From contig NZ_JAUSKL010000087.1 in the NCBI RefSeq assembly GCF_030646925.1, forward strand, positions 1 to 64,000: 64,000 nt of DNA. Direction: 5' to 3'. Below the pieces are notes generated by a model, which was not told the origin of the DNA, did not search any database, and saw nothing but the letters and a program-made list of their open reading frames with translations. Position 1 is the first letter of the stretch; every line of letters begins with the position of its first letter. The position numbers were made by a program, and so were the translations under genes. This DNA is from Candidatus Binatus sp. Lineage in GTDB: Bacteria; Desulfobacterota; Binatia; Binatales; Binataceae. This document shows positions 53,403-61,877 of this stretch, in pieces.

Positions 53403-54098
53403 TCATTGATTAAAGTTCTTGCTGCCCTCTATGGTTCCTTGCGATACGGCGCCTTCTCGAATCAACTCTGAATGCAGTTCAACGTCTTCTTCGTTGCTGA
53501 GTATGTGGAGTACCCCATGGAAGTTCGCTGAGTGAGCGGGCCGGTCGTAAGGACTTGACGAACCGTCGCTATTGATCTGAACGGTTTCGAGACAATCGAT
53601 TACTTTCTTATCTTTCAATAATAAGCTGTATTTCTGGGTCACACGTAGAACGCGCGAATCTGCTGATACCAAATGCTCCTCAGTGATCTTGATTCTGTTT
53701 GGAGTGAGAACTTGTGCCGTCGCGCTCAAAATTCGCGCATCCGTCTTTCCCCAGATCCCGGTTCGAACGTAGATCGTGCCGTCTCCGCGCTGTCCAAACA
53801 GCAGACTGGTCGGCGATGAGTGCGATGACGATCCATTGGATGACATTTCGTACAAGTGGCCTCCCCATAGCCCGATGATCTCTGGAGTTACTTGCGGAAG
53901 TACTAATTCGTTTTCTTGCTCATCAGGTGGCGCGCTCGGTTTCGCGATAGAAGGAGGTTCAGGGAGTGCAGGGCTTTGCCGGTGCATGATGGTTCCGCGC
54001 TGCTGGGCTGAAATCGGCGACGATAGAACGCCCATGAAGCAAACAAACAAAATAACAACTCTTATCGTGTCGTTCTTGAAAGTCTTTTGAATACGCAC
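53403..54098 (-). CDS. Hypothetical secreted protein
   Basis: 231 residues with a signal peptide (core VVILFVCFMGVLSSPISAQQ), then a Pro-rich linker (SPALPEPPSIAKPSAPPDE) and a domain with ITPEIIGLWGGHLYEMSS-like text (TPEIIGLWGGHLYEM), TIYVRTGIWGKTDARIL, RIKITEEHLVSADSRVL and KYSLLLKDKKVIDCLETVQI, predicted all-beta. No family recognised. Base composition is lower in GC than most of the window. It ends by convergence with nothing obvious; the neighbour at 54155 is on the same strand. Confidence 0.7.
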   Translation of the reverse strand: MRIQKTFKNDTIRVVILFVCFMGVLSSPISAQQRGTIMHRQSPALPEPPSIAKPSAPPDEQENELVLPQVTPEIIGLWGGHLYEMSSNGSSSHSSPTSLLFGQRGDGTIYVRTGIWGKTDARILSATAQVLTPNRIKITEEHLVSADSRVLRVTQKYSLLLKDKKVIDCLETVQINSDGSSSPYDRPAHSANFHGVLHILSNEEDVELHSELIREGAVSQGTIEGSKNFNQ

Positions 54099-54154
54099 AA
54101 GGGCACACGCCGCAACTGTACACTTTAGGACTGTGGAGTTGATTCCGACACCCT

Positions 54155-55102
54155 CTATTCAGTATGAGTCTGCCGTCTTTCTTCCTCTAGCTGCTGCTGC
54201 GACAGTGGCTGACCCGCCGGTTTAGCCTGAGATCCGGCGGGCGGGGACGATGCGCTCGGTTGAGCAGCGACGGAACCTCCCGCTTCGCTCAAGCTAGCCG
54301 GTGCTCTTGTCGCCTCCGACGTGGTCCCAGGCGCGGCGCTCGCTTGAATCCCGTTCTCACGCCCTACCGCCGCCGCCGTAATCTCGCCATCTTCCCAAGG
54401 TGTTGTGTGTGTTTCAGATTGATGTGTCTCTTCGTTCATCAAGTTCATCTGAATCGAGGTGTATTCACCCTTTGGATAAAAGACGTAGCCATTGATCGAG
54501 AAGTTCGGATTCGCTTCGCGAGGCTGCAAGGAAAGTGCGTTGACTTGAGTCTCAGCATCTTGACGGGCTGCAACTTGTCCTTGAACACCGCCCGCCACGC
54601 CCCCTTGGGCTAGGCCAATGCCTCCACCCATCGCGGCACCGTATGCGGCCCCTGTAGCCGGCGCACCAAGCATCGCACCGACGGCAACACCGAGTGCAGC
54701 ACCAAGCACCGCCCCGGCTATAGCCCCAACCGCGGCGTTTTTGGCAGCGCCCGTTAGGCCCGCTTTCAAAGCATTCGCGTCACCAGCTTCCTGAATAGCC
54801 TCGCCTGGAGGAACAGGGAGTATCTTTTGACCTTGCTGATTGATAGCGAATACCTGACTTGGCTCTACCATGTAAGGCTCATCGGTTCCGTTTGCGATCG
54901 CTATATCAACTGGGACGATTTCGCCGATCGGCTTCCCCGGTCGAGCCTGCATCGTAACTGCGCCTTTGCTTGGTGTCAGGGCAACTCGCGGGGTAATGGG
55001 AATCGGACGGGCGCTGGTGGCGCAACCGAAGACACCCGATGTGCTCAGAATCGCCATCCACGAAATCGCGGCCAATCGCCATCCAAAGCTCTTCTTCAGC
55101 AT
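54155..55102 (-). CDS. Glycine-zipper lipoprotein, function unknown
   Basis: 315 residues from the ATG 6 bases after GAGGT. Lipoprotein signal with lipobox VFGC, then a beta-rich part (PGKPIGEIVPVDIAIANGTD) and a central glycine zipper (AAVGAIAGAVLGAALGVAVG, then AMLGAPATGAAYGAAMGGGI) that could insert in a membrane or oligomerise. The C-terminal ~80 residues are Ala/Ser/Pro/Gln-rich and disordered. Probably an envelope protein. Upstream gene of a pair with the secreted protein at 53403. Confidence 0.75.
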   Translation of the reverse strand: MLKKSFGWRLAAISWMAILSTSGVFGCATSARPIPITPRVALTPSKGAVTMQARPGKPIGEIVPVDIAIANGTDEPYMVEPSQVFAINQQGQKILPVPPGEAIQEAGDANALKAGLTGAAKNAAVGAIAGAVLGAALGVAVGAMLGAPATGAAYGAAMGGGIGLAQGGVAGGVQGQVAARQDAETQVNALSLQPREANPNFSINGYVFYPKGEYTSIQMNLMNEETHQSETHTTPWEDGEITAAAVGRENGIQASAAPGTTSEATRAPASLSEAGGSVAAQPSASSPPAGSQAKPAGQPLSQQQLEEERRQTHTE

Positions 55103-55362
55103 ACTGCACCTCGACGGCTGACAGTTGAAGGAGAGCCGCAACTTTCGAGCATCCCCTGAGTGCCTGGCAGTTGTCAACGAGCAGTTAATGGGCGCTTTTT
55201 CTGGATAGCCGGATCCGACGTCCGCTCGACGCTGCGAACCAATGACGATACATTACGGCCGTCTTTTCACGGCGACGCCGGGCGCTGCCGATCGAGCGTT
55301 GAGTACAGCACGCCGAAGAGCCGGCGACTCGTCGCTAAACGCTCGAAATCAATCTGGAAAAG

Positions 55363-55426
55363 TGGAGTGGGGGAGCGGTTTCGAACCGACGGCCTCACGC
55401 TTGCCAAGCACGCGCTCTAGCAACTG
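55363..55426 (-). repeat. Degenerate copy of the 3' two-thirds of tRNA-Gly
   Basis: Matches the tRNA-Gly gene at 59431 in the same orientation with about eight mismatches over some 64 bases, from the CCA end through the anticodon arm into the D-loop. T-stem pairing is damaged (GUCGG versus CCGCU), the anticodon reads GGC instead of GCC, and the 5' acceptor strand is missing, so it is not a working tRNA. Looks like an old attachment-site duplicate. The rest of the 55103-55489 gap has no gene I can see. Confidence 0.75.
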
Positions 55427-55489
55427 GATCTCTGCCGGCGCGCGCTTCCCCCAATTGCGGCGGTCGAAGCTCGCAGCTTAGACTGCACG

Positions 55490-56239
55490 ATGATGCGAAA
55501 CTCCGATCGAGCATGGCAGCTATTCGGCGCCTCGGAGCCTTACGGCACCGTCGCCGGCTCGAGCCGATACGACCGGGCGGAACTCGACGCGGAGCGCCTG
55601 CGAGAATTTTTCGAGGCGGGCGCCCACGAGATCGCGGACGTCTTTCGCGTGATCGCCGAACGGCTGGATTCCGGCTTCCGGCCGCGGCGGGCGCTCGATT
55701 TCGGCTGCGGCGTCGGCCGGATGCTGATTCCGCTGGCCGCGCGATGCGACGAAGTCGTCGGCGTCGATGTGGCCGATTCGATGCTCGCCGAGGCGGCCCG
55801 CAACTGCGCCTCGCTCGACAACGTGAAACTGCTGAGCGGCGACGACTTGCTCTCGCGCGTCGAGGGCAAGTTCGATCTGATCTATTCATCGTGGGTGCTG
55901 GGTCATATGCCGGCCGCGAAGGGCGAGGCGCTGGTCGCGCGGATGGCCGAGCGGCTCAACGCCGGCGGCGTGGCCGTGCTGCAGTTCCCGTACGCATGGC
56001 GCGTCGCGAGATCGCGCAAATTGATGAACTGGGCGCGCAACACGATTCCCGCCGTCAACGGCCTGATCAACCTGGCGTCGCGGAGATCGTTCGGTTATCC
56101 GCTGATGCAGACCAACTTTTACTCGATAAGCCGCCTGCTCGACATCATGGACGAACACGGCTGCACGACCGCCTTCATGCGCTCCGAGCCCGATCACAAG
56201 TCAGTGCTGAGCGCCACCGCCTTCTTCTATCGCGGCTGA
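55490..56239 (+). CDS. Class I SAM-dependent methyltransferase
   Basis: 249 residues. SAM-binding motif I RALDFGCGVGRMLIPLA, motif II VVGVDVADSMLAEA, post-I NVKLLSGDDLL and motif FDLIYSSWVLGHMPAAKGEA. The C-terminal part (NTIPAVNGLINLASRRSFGY) is of the type seen in methyltransferases of sugar or small-molecule modification. Substrate unknown. First gene after the degenerate tRNA copy. Confidence 0.9.
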   Translation: MMRNSDRAWQLFGASEPYGTVAGSSRYDRAELDAERLREFFEAGAHEIADVFRVIAERLDSGFRPRRALDFGCGVGRMLIPLAARCDEVVGVDVADSMLAEAARNCASLDNVKLLSGDDLLSRVEGKFDLIYSSWVLGHMPAAKGEALVARMAERLNAGGVAVLQFPYAWRVARSRKLMNWARNTIPAVNGLINLASRRSFGYPLMQTNFYSISRLLDIMDEHGCTTAFMRSEPDHKSVLSATAFFYRG

Positions 56240-56352
56240 GCGCCGCGGCAAACGAGCAAGCGGACTGCGCGCGCCGCTTCCAGATAGATCGAGCATCCCG
56301 GCGCGGCGCTCGCCAGTATCAGCAACCCGAACAAGGCTGTGAAGATTTTCAA
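56227..56352 (-). CDS. Short lipoprotein-like ORF, probably a 5' fragment
   Basis: 41 codons from a TTG: hydrophobic KIFTALFGLLILASAAPGC followed by SIYLEAARAVRLL. The signal peptide with lipobox APGC resembles small GCSxYLEA-type lipoproteins, after which the text becomes Arg-rich and stops, overlapping the end of the methyltransferase by 13 bases. Probably the surviving start of a truncated lipoprotein gene. Confidence 0.35.
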   Translation of the reverse strand: MKIFTALFGLLILASAAPGCSIYLEAARAVRLLVCRGAQPR

Positions 56353-56462
56353 GCTATCCCCGGCGTCCCCGCAACCACCAATGCGTCGATCAGCCGGCGC
56401 GATAACTACTAGTTAGTCTCGCTCGACGCAAGCGATAATGCGACGCGCGCTCGAACAGAGCT

Positions 56463-57407
56463 TTAATCCGGGGCGGAACCAGGATCGCCCGCCGACAGCC
56501 TGCCCTCCTTCAGCCATCGATTCAGCGCCGGCGACAATTCCGCTTTGACTCTCGCCTCATAGTTCGCGAGATCATCTTCAGTCAGCACGCCTTTCCAGCG
56601 ATTGTTGGTGCCGCTATGCAGAAAAGTCTCGTGACCGTTCTTGAATGCGCGCTCGAGGCCCGCCATGATCGCGCCGCCGTTGCGCTTCATCGAGTCGAAC
56701 GTCGCCGCCTCGACCAATTGCGGCCACAGATCTTCAGGCGTCTCGATCCCGATGAAATCCGCGATCCGTTTCATCTCGCCCGACAGGTCGGCTTTCAAAT
56801 CGTTGTAATGAACCATCAGCAGATTCGGCCGCTTCCTTTCCTGCCAGAACGAGCGCTCGAGATGAAAGAACGCCTTCGACATCATCGAAATCTTCGAATA
56901 GTCATCGGCCATCCAGTAGAGAAAAAACTCGCGGGCACTCTTCGGCGGGCGAAAGTACGGCATCCCGATCGCGTCGTCGGCGATTCCGATTGCGTCGAGT
57001 TGCTCCCACATCGCGGGCAGGACGCTGTTGAAGTGATTGAGGAACGACATGCACGCGTCGCGGCCGTCGCGCGCGACGTGGATATACTTGACCTCATCGT
57101 AGATCGGCAGCGCGTCGAGCGGCAGATGAGATTTGAGAAACCGCCGATGCGTCTGCGCCTCGATCATCGGCAGCGACACCTCGATCGGCATCTGGAACCT
57201 GGCATCGATCCACGGCGACAGATCCCACAACGGATGCGGCTCGGGCGATTGAAAAACCAGCAGGCTGACGATCTGCTGGGTCCAGGTGGTGCCGACTTTG
57301 GGCGCGGTCGCGATAATCACGTCGCCGTCGCGCGGTTGGTAGCCGGCCCATTGGCGGCTATCCATGATCCAGTTGCGAACGACGCTTTGCGGCGCGCGGC
57401 TCAGCAT
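56463..57407 (-). CDS. Sulfotransferase family protein
   Basis: 314 residues. 5'-phosphosulfate loop ATAPKVGTTWTQQIVSLL (residues about 33-50), RFLKSHLPLDALP with the conserved Lys/His, 3'-phosphate site YIHVARDGRDACMSFLNH, and C-terminal FLHSGTNNRWKGVLT, the counterpart of KxGxxGxWK. These are the PAPS-binding elements of cytosolic-type sulfotransferases (Sulfotransfer_1). Transfers sulfate from PAPS to a hydroxyl or amine of a small molecule; acceptor unknown. Confidence 0.92.
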   Translation of the reverse strand: MLSRAPQSVVRNWIMDSRQWAGYQPRDGDVIIATAPKVGTTWTQQIVSLLVFQSPEPHPLWDLSPWIDARFQMPIEVSLPMIEAQTHRRFLKSHLPLDALPIYDEVKYIHVARDGRDACMSFLNHFNSVLPAMWEQLDAIGIADDAIGMPYFRPPKSAREFFLYWMADDYSKISMMSKAFFHLERSFWQERKRPNLLMVHYNDLKADLSGEMKRIADFIGIETPEDLWPQLVEAATFDSMKRNGGAIMAGLERAFKNGHETFLHSGTNNRWKGVLTEDDLANYEARVKAELSPALNRWLKEGRLSAGDPGSAPD

Positions 57408-57585
57408 AGCAATTCCTCCAGTTGTCCCGCAGTCAAGAACGCGTTTCGCAGCCTACGCTTGACTGCCCGTTCCAGGCAACGGTTCGACGAGGCCGCATCG
57501 CGCGAGATTTGACATCGAGCCGCCCGGCGGACTAGCACCATCTCAATAGAACGGCGCAGCGAAAAATTCCGCACGGAGAAAAATC

Positions 57586-58263
57586 ATGGCCGACACAGCT
57601 TCGAATCCATCGCAGATAATCCAGGTGAGCGAACTCGAATGGCAGTCTGTGACACCGGCTATCAAGGCTAAGATGCTCTGGTCAGACCCCGCGACCAAGC
57701 GGCGCGCCCAAGTGACGCGCTTTGAACCCGGAGCAGTCCTGCCGCTCCATAAACACGTCGGCGACGAGTTCCTTTACGTGATCGAAGGCGCAATCGCGGA
57801 CGAGGCGGGCGTCACCGCGGCGGGCAGCGTCGGCTATCGTCCCGACGGATGTATCCATACCGTCACGAGCAAACACGGCGCGACAGTCTTCGCGATTATC
57901 AGCGGCGGTGTCGAGCCAGCCTCGGCGATCGGCGATGCGCCCCCGTCGCAAACTATCGTACTAAGCGAAATTCCCTGGAGCAGCGCGATGCCCGGCGTCA
58001 GCCAGAAGCCCATCTGGAGCGACAAGGCGAGCAAGCGCCGCGCAGTTCTCGCGCGTTTTGACGCGGGCGCGAAATTGCCGCTGCATAAGCATCTCGGTGA
58101 CGAACTGATCTTCATGATCGAGGGCTCCAACTTCGATGAATCCGGTGAAGTCCGCACCGGCAACGCTAACTACCGCCCCAACGGATGCACGCACACGGTG
58201 TCCTCGAAGCACGGCGGCACCGCGCTCGCTTTCGTGACCGGCACCGTCGAGATGCTCAAGTAG
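57586..58263 (+). CDS. Tandem ChrR-type cupin protein (bicupin)
   Basis: 225 residues composed of two similar ~110-residue cupin units. Unit 1: FEPGAVLPLHKHVGDEFLYV, then YRPDGCIHTVTSKHG; unit 2: FDAGAKLPLHKHLGDELIFM, then YRPNGCTHTVSSKHG. Each has the HxH...E...H zinc/iron set of the ChrR cupin domain. ChrR is an anti-sigma factor responding to singlet oxygen, but here the ZAS (sigma-binding) domain and any ECF sigma gene are missing, so it is more likely an enzyme or a metal/redox sensor. It is flanked by the sulfotransferase (divergent) and the HEPN-like gene (convergent). Confidence 0.9.
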   Translation: MADTASNPSQIIQVSELEWQSVTPAIKAKMLWSDPATKRRAQVTRFEPGAVLPLHKHVGDEFLYVIEGAIADEAGVTAAGSVGYRPDGCIHTVTSKHGATVFAIISGGVEPASAIGDAPPSQTIVLSEIPWSSAMPGVSQKPIWSDKASKRRAVLARFDAGAKLPLHKHLGDELIFMIEGSNFDESGEVRTGNANYRPNGCTHTVSSKHGGTALAFVTGTVEMLK

Positions 58264-58279
58264 CGCGGAAAAGACGGCT

Positions 58280-59314
58280 TTAATCGAGTGCTTGCACCGC
58301 TGTGCGGATTGCGTGCAGAGCGTCGGCAGCGCGGGCTCGGATTGCATCCCACGTCAGACCATAGTCTGAAATCGGGAAGTCGATCCCGAGTCTTGCCAAA
58401 GCGGCTATCAGTTCAGGCGATCCCACGTGCGTCATTTTGTTGCGGACCTTCACGATATCTTTGAGAATCGCGATCGCCCTGCGCGCGTTTTCTTGCTCGG
58501 ATTCGGGCGCAACCGATTCCATCGCAACCGTTAGACGAATCAGCTTTTCTTCGCGTTTTACTCCCCGGTCTTCCGGCACTTTCTCATCAGGAACTTCAAT
58601 CCATCTTAGCATCTCACCGAGATCGCCAACTCGAGCTTTGAAATCCTCAAAATTCGCGCAGGGGAATCCAAGAGAAGCCACTTTTTCGGCTGACCTTATC
58701 CGAACCAGCGGCTCGGTAAACTTTTTTTCCCAGACCGCGTTAAGGAAATCTATTGCAAGTGGCAATTCGCGTGGCGAGTAAGGCACGGCCGAGGACTTTG
58801 GCGTTGTCAGTTCTTCGTAACGCTCCCAACCTGTGGGCCTCATCTGAATACGTTCCCCATCTTGTGAAACGCGAGAAACGTACCCTTTATTGGCAAGCGC
58901 CTGCATTACGTACCTGAGCCCTCCGCTAGATACCGGAGGAGCAGCGCCTATGAGCGCAGTCACTATTCGAGGTTCAATGGCTATGGAAGCATGAGGCACT
59001 GCTTGATGCAAAAGTGTCTCGCCAAACCATTGAATGAAGTTGTCCTGCTGCTTCGAAATAGAGGGCAGCCGGTAGGATTCAACAATCGTTTGCAGCAGCG
59101 AAGTTGTGAGCTCTACCTGTTGGCTGCGCTGGCAAGCGAGTCGGATTCGGTGACTCACTAAGGCTCGTATCTCGGGTCTCGAATTCAACTGATCCTCCGC
59201 TGCCTGGTGCAATCGGAATGTGCCGCATGCAGGACAGTTGACTATCTTGGACTCGAGGCTGCTCTCATTTTCTATCTGAGCAGAGTCATAGCAAGCCGGA
59301 CAATTGGGCATCAC
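58280..59314 (-). CDS. Zinc-ribbon / winged-helix / HEPN-like protein of unknown function
   Basis: 344 residues. Residues 1-31 form a zinc ribbon (NCPAC at Cys 5/8, NCPACG at Cys 27/30). A middle part reads GLRYVMQALANKGYVSRVSQ, a likely winged helix. The C-terminal ~150 residues are helical and contain IVKVRNKMTHVG (about residue 290); RNKMTH is an R-x4-H motif as in HEPN RNases. The architecture (CPxC ribbon plus effector-like helical domain) resembles proteins found in anti-phage islands, where a variable effector follows a small sensor part. Less GC-rich than its surroundings and adjacent to tRNA-Gly. Function not known; defence is an inference. Confidence 0.7.
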   Translation of the reverse strand: MMPNCPACYDSAQIENESSLESKIVNCPACGTFRLHQAAEDQLNSRPEIRALVSHRIRLACQRSQQVELTTSLLQTIVESYRLPSISKQQDNFIQWFGETLLHQAVPHASIAIEPRIVTALIGAAPPVSSGGLRYVMQALANKGYVSRVSQDGERIQMRPTGWERYEELTTPKSSAVPYSPRELPLAIDFLNAVWEKKFTEPLVRIRSAEKVASLGFPCANFEDFKARVGDLGEMLRWIEVPDEKVPEDRGVKREEKLIRLTVAMESVAPESEQENARRAIAILKDIVKVRNKMTHVGSPELIAALARLGIDFPISDYGLTWDAIRARAADALHAIRTAVQALD

Positions 59315-59430
59315 CCTCTTTCTCCCCGTTACCGGAGTTTGTCACTGCACCCGAATCGCTTTACAGGGCAAGGACGTAGCACGAAGACTTCAGGCATTCG
59401 GAACCTAATGGGAAATTGCTGCAGGAAATA

Positions 59431-59506
59431 TGGAGCGGGTGATCGGTTTCGAACCGACGACCTCGTGCTTGGCAAGCACGCGCTCTACCAACTGAGCTAC
59501 ACCCGC
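59431..59506 (-). tRNA. tRNA-Gly (anticodon GCC)
   Basis: 76 nt with encoded CCA. Acceptor GCGGGUG/CACCCGC pairs fully; D-arm has the usual GCUC...GAGC stem; anticodon stem-loop GUGCU-UGCCAAG with GCC; T-arm GUCGG-UUCGAAA-CCGAU (one G-U). All invariant positions look normal. A degenerate copy lies at 55363-55426. Confidence 0.97.
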
Positions 59507-59653
59507 TCTCCGATCACGGTAGAGAACTATCTTGATTATCGGCCATCGCGACGCAAGTCAAACATTATACCGAATGCGGCGTATCGAAGCACGGCTTCCC
59601 TCGCGACACGCGGCTCTCTCGACAGATGCGTCGCAAATCAAAAGCGGCCCGGA

Positions 59654-60238
59654 TTAACCCGCGGCGCGCTTGCTCGACGAAACCGGCTCCGGTCTCAGCG
59701 CCACGAAGACGCGGACATAGTAATCGATGGCCGACCACACGCTCACCAGCATCGAGAGCCACAGGATGAACATCCCGGCCGCGAAAAAATCGACGTGAAA
59801 ATAGGTGTAATGCAGCAGCAAGCCATGCAGCGCGATCGACTGCAGCGCCATCTTGTATTTGCCGAGTTCCTCCGCGCCGACGATGAGCCCCTCGGCCGCC
59901 GCGACCGCGCGCAGCCCCGTGACCATGATTTCGCGCGAGACCAGCACCACCACCATCCACGACGGGACGTGCGGCGCGCGCGCCATCCCGACCAGCATCA
60001 CCAGCGCCGTGATGACGATCAGCTTGTCGGCCATCGGATCGAGAAATTTGCCGAGCGTCGTGACCGCGTCGTAGCTGCGCGCGAGGTAGCCGTCGAAGTA
60101 ATCGCTGAGGGTGGCGACAAAGAACACGCCGGCGGCGGCAGTCGACGCGGCCGGCCCGGTGTCCAGCAGCAGCCAGACCAGAATCGGCGCCATCGCGATT
60201 CGAAACAGCGTCACCAGGTTGGGCGTGGAGAACATCAC
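59654..60238 (-). CDS. pgsA: CDP-diacylglycerol--glycerol-3-phosphate 3-phosphatidyltransferase
   Basis: 194 residues, multi-pass membrane enzyme of phosphatidylglycerol synthesis. CDP-alcohol phosphotransferase motif DYFDGYLARSYDAVTTLGKF then LDPMADK (D-x2-DG-x2-AR-x8-G-x3-D-x3-D) is intact. N-terminal STPNLVTLFRIAMAPILVWL and SREIMVTGLRAVAAAEGL are typical of PgsA. Upstream of the tRNA and downstream of lpxA, all on the minus strand. Confidence 0.95.
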   Translation of the reverse strand: MMFSTPNLVTLFRIAMAPILVWLLLDTGPAASTAAAGVFFVATLSDYFDGYLARSYDAVTTLGKFLDPMADKLIVITALVMLVGMARAPHVPSWMVVVLVSREIMVTGLRAVAAAEGLIVGAEELGKYKMALQSIALHGLLLHYTYFHVDFFAAGMFILWLSMLVSVWSAIDYYVRVFVALRPEPVSSSKRAAG

Positions 60239-60338
60239 GATTGTGCGGCTCGGGACAGCGGACTCGCGCGTATTGTCCCGCCCTTCGAGAATAGGTCAAT
60301 CAGGCGGAAGTGGCAAATCAGGGTGCGCGACGAGCGAA

Positions 60339-61172
60339 TCAATCTTCGCCATCGCCGCCGGAGCCATCATGATGAGGCCCGAACGCGACGCCGCGTTTCG
60401 ACGCCCGAATAAAATCGATCAGCTCGATCACTTCGGGCGCGAGATTGCCCGCTTCGAGCAGTCGCGCGATCGCGAGCTTCAGGTTCTGCCGCGTACCGAA
60501 CAGCACGCCGAAGGCGTGGCGCAATGCGTGGATCGCCTGATTGCTGATGCCCGCGCGCTTCAGTCCGACGATGTTGATACTGCGGAGCGTGTGGGTGCCA
60601 TCCATGATGCAGAACGGCGGCACGTCGCGGCTGGTGCGCGACAGCCCGCGCATCATCGCGAGCCGCCCGATTCGGGTGTACTGATGCACCACGCAATTGC
60701 CGGATACCAGCGCGCGATCGCCCAGCTCGACCCATCCGGCGAGCAGCGCGCCGCCCGCGATGATCGTCGAGTTGCCGATGCGGCAATCGTGCGCGACGTG
60801 CGAATTCTGCATCATGTAGTTGTCGTCGCCCATGATCGTGATCGCGCCATGCTCGCTGCCGCGATGCACCGTGGCGTATTCGCGGAACACGTTGCGATTG
60901 CCGATCTTCACCGCGCGCGGCGCGCCGCGGTAGCTGAGGTCCTGCGGCTCGTCGCCGATGACGGCGCCCGGATGCAGCACGTTGTCCTCGCCGAATTCGG
61001 TGATGCCGAGAATCGTGACGTGGCCGATCAGCCGGGTGCGCGCGCCGATGCGGATGGCGCCATCGACGAGGCAGAGCGGTCCGATCTCGACGCCCGGCGA
61101 AAGCTGGACGTCGGGGCCGACCACGGCGCTCGGATGAATCTTCGGGGGCGGCGAAGCGGCACCGTCAGGCAT
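60339..61172 (-). CDS. lpxA: UDP-N-acetylglucosamine O-acyltransferase
   Basis: 277 residues. Left-handed beta-helix hexapeptide repeats from IHPSAVVGPDVQLSPGVEIG, catalytic His in NSHVAHDCRIG, and the helical C-terminal domain SNQAIHALRHAFGVLFGTRQ. First committed step of lipid A synthesis, showing that the organism makes LPS. Unusually it is not next to lpxD/fabZ/lpxB in this window but beside pgsA and yacG. Confidence 0.95.
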   Translation of the reverse strand: MPDGAASPPPKIHPSAVVGPDVQLSPGVEIGPLCLVDGAIRIGARTRLIGHVTILGITEFGEDNVLHPGAVIGDEPQDLSYRGAPRAVKIGNRNVFREYATVHRGSEHGAITIMGDDNYMMQNSHVAHDCRIGNSTIIAGGALLAGWVELGDRALVSGNCVVHQYTRIGRLAMMRGLSRTSRDVPPFCIMDGTHTLRSINIVGLKRAGISNQAIHALRHAFGVLFGTRQNLKLAIARLLEAGNLAPEVIELIDFIRASKRGVAFGPHHDGSGGDGED

Positions 61173-61181
61173 CGAAGCGGC

Positions 61182-61373
61182 TCAATGCAGGGTTCGCCGC
61201 TTTTTCAAATCGTCGGGATGCTCGTGATCTTCGGCGCTGCCGGCGTCGTCGGGCTCATAGCCGCCGCTGGCCCAGGTGCCGAGATCGACGAGTTGGCATC
61301 GCTCCGAGCAAAACGGCCTGAATCGATTCTGCTTCGACATGTCCACTGGCTTCTTGCAAATCACGCAGAGCAT
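61182..61373 (-). CDS. yacG: DNA gyrase inhibitor YacG-type zinc protein
   Basis: 63 residues. Zinc-binding CVICKKP (Cys 3/6) and RPFCSERCQLVDLGTW (Cys 22/26), followed by ASGGYEPD and an acidic/basic tail: the standard YacG pattern. E. coli YacG binds GyrB and blocks DNA binding. Nine bases upstream of lpxA, so co-transcribed with it. Confidence 0.93.
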   Translation of the reverse strand: MLCVICKKPVDMSKQNRFRPFCSERCQLVDLGTWASGGYEPDDAGSAEDHEHPDDLKKRRTLH

Positions 61374-61509
61374 CGTACCGCACCTATCAGAGAAAACTGC
61401 CAGATGGTCGCGGCGAATGAAAGGCTGAAGACGCGCCTGAATCGGCGTTCAGTGTATGAACCGAGCCGCGATCGCCGCGCGCCCGGGATTGTTTCGGCAT
61501 GACGCACTC

Positions 61510-61538
61510 CCCTTCGCACGCGCTAAACGTGCGAAGGG
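61510..61538. terminator. Strong hairpin downstream of the lipoprotein gene
   Basis: CCCTTCGCACG and CGTGCGAAGGG form a perfect 11-bp stem with a 7-nt loop, 25 bases past the stop of the minus-strand lipoprotein gene. No U-run follows, so it is a stable 3' structure or a non-canonical terminator. Confidence 0.5.
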
Positions 61539-61562
61539 TGTGTGACTGTTCGGGAACCGAAC

Positions 61563-61877
61563 CTACGAACCGAGGCCGGGACGCATCACGAACACGCTAC
61601 CCTTGGGGCCGATTCGCACGCAGGAAACATCTGTGCGCTGAAACTCAGGCGTACAAATCGGCTGATCGACTGCCGGGCATTTATACAGATTGGGCGATAA
61701 TAGCTGGCACTTTTCGAGTGCGAAGTTCACCGCGACCGGCTTCTCGCCTGCCGGAGGTTCCGTTGCGTTTTCTGAAGCACAACCGGCCATCGCGAGCATC
61801 GCGAGCGACACTGCTATTACGCCAGCGCGAAACAAGCGCGCGCCAGGCCTCACCATCGAAACGACATTCTTCTCCAT
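61563..61877 (-). CDS. Small lipoprotein with conserved cysteines
   Basis: 104 residues; AGGGGAGG lies 5 bases before the ATG. Signal GVIAVSLAMLAMAGC with lipobox MAGC (Cys 33). The mature part has four more Cys (EKCQLLSPNLYKCPAVDQPI, CTPEFQ, DVSCVRIG), suggesting two disulfides in the periplasm. No family recognised. It stands alone upstream of yacG. Confidence 0.8.
   Translation of the reverse strand: MEKNVVSMVRPGARLFRAGVIAVSLAMLAMAGCASENATEPPAGEKPVAVNFALEKCQLLSPNLYKCPAVDQPICTPEFQRTDVSCVRIGPKGSVFVMRPGLGS

Noticed and set aside
55363-55426. A second functional tRNA (anticodon GGC, Ala)
   Set aside because: T-stem mispaired and the 5' acceptor strand is absent; it is better explained as a decayed tRNA-Gly copy.
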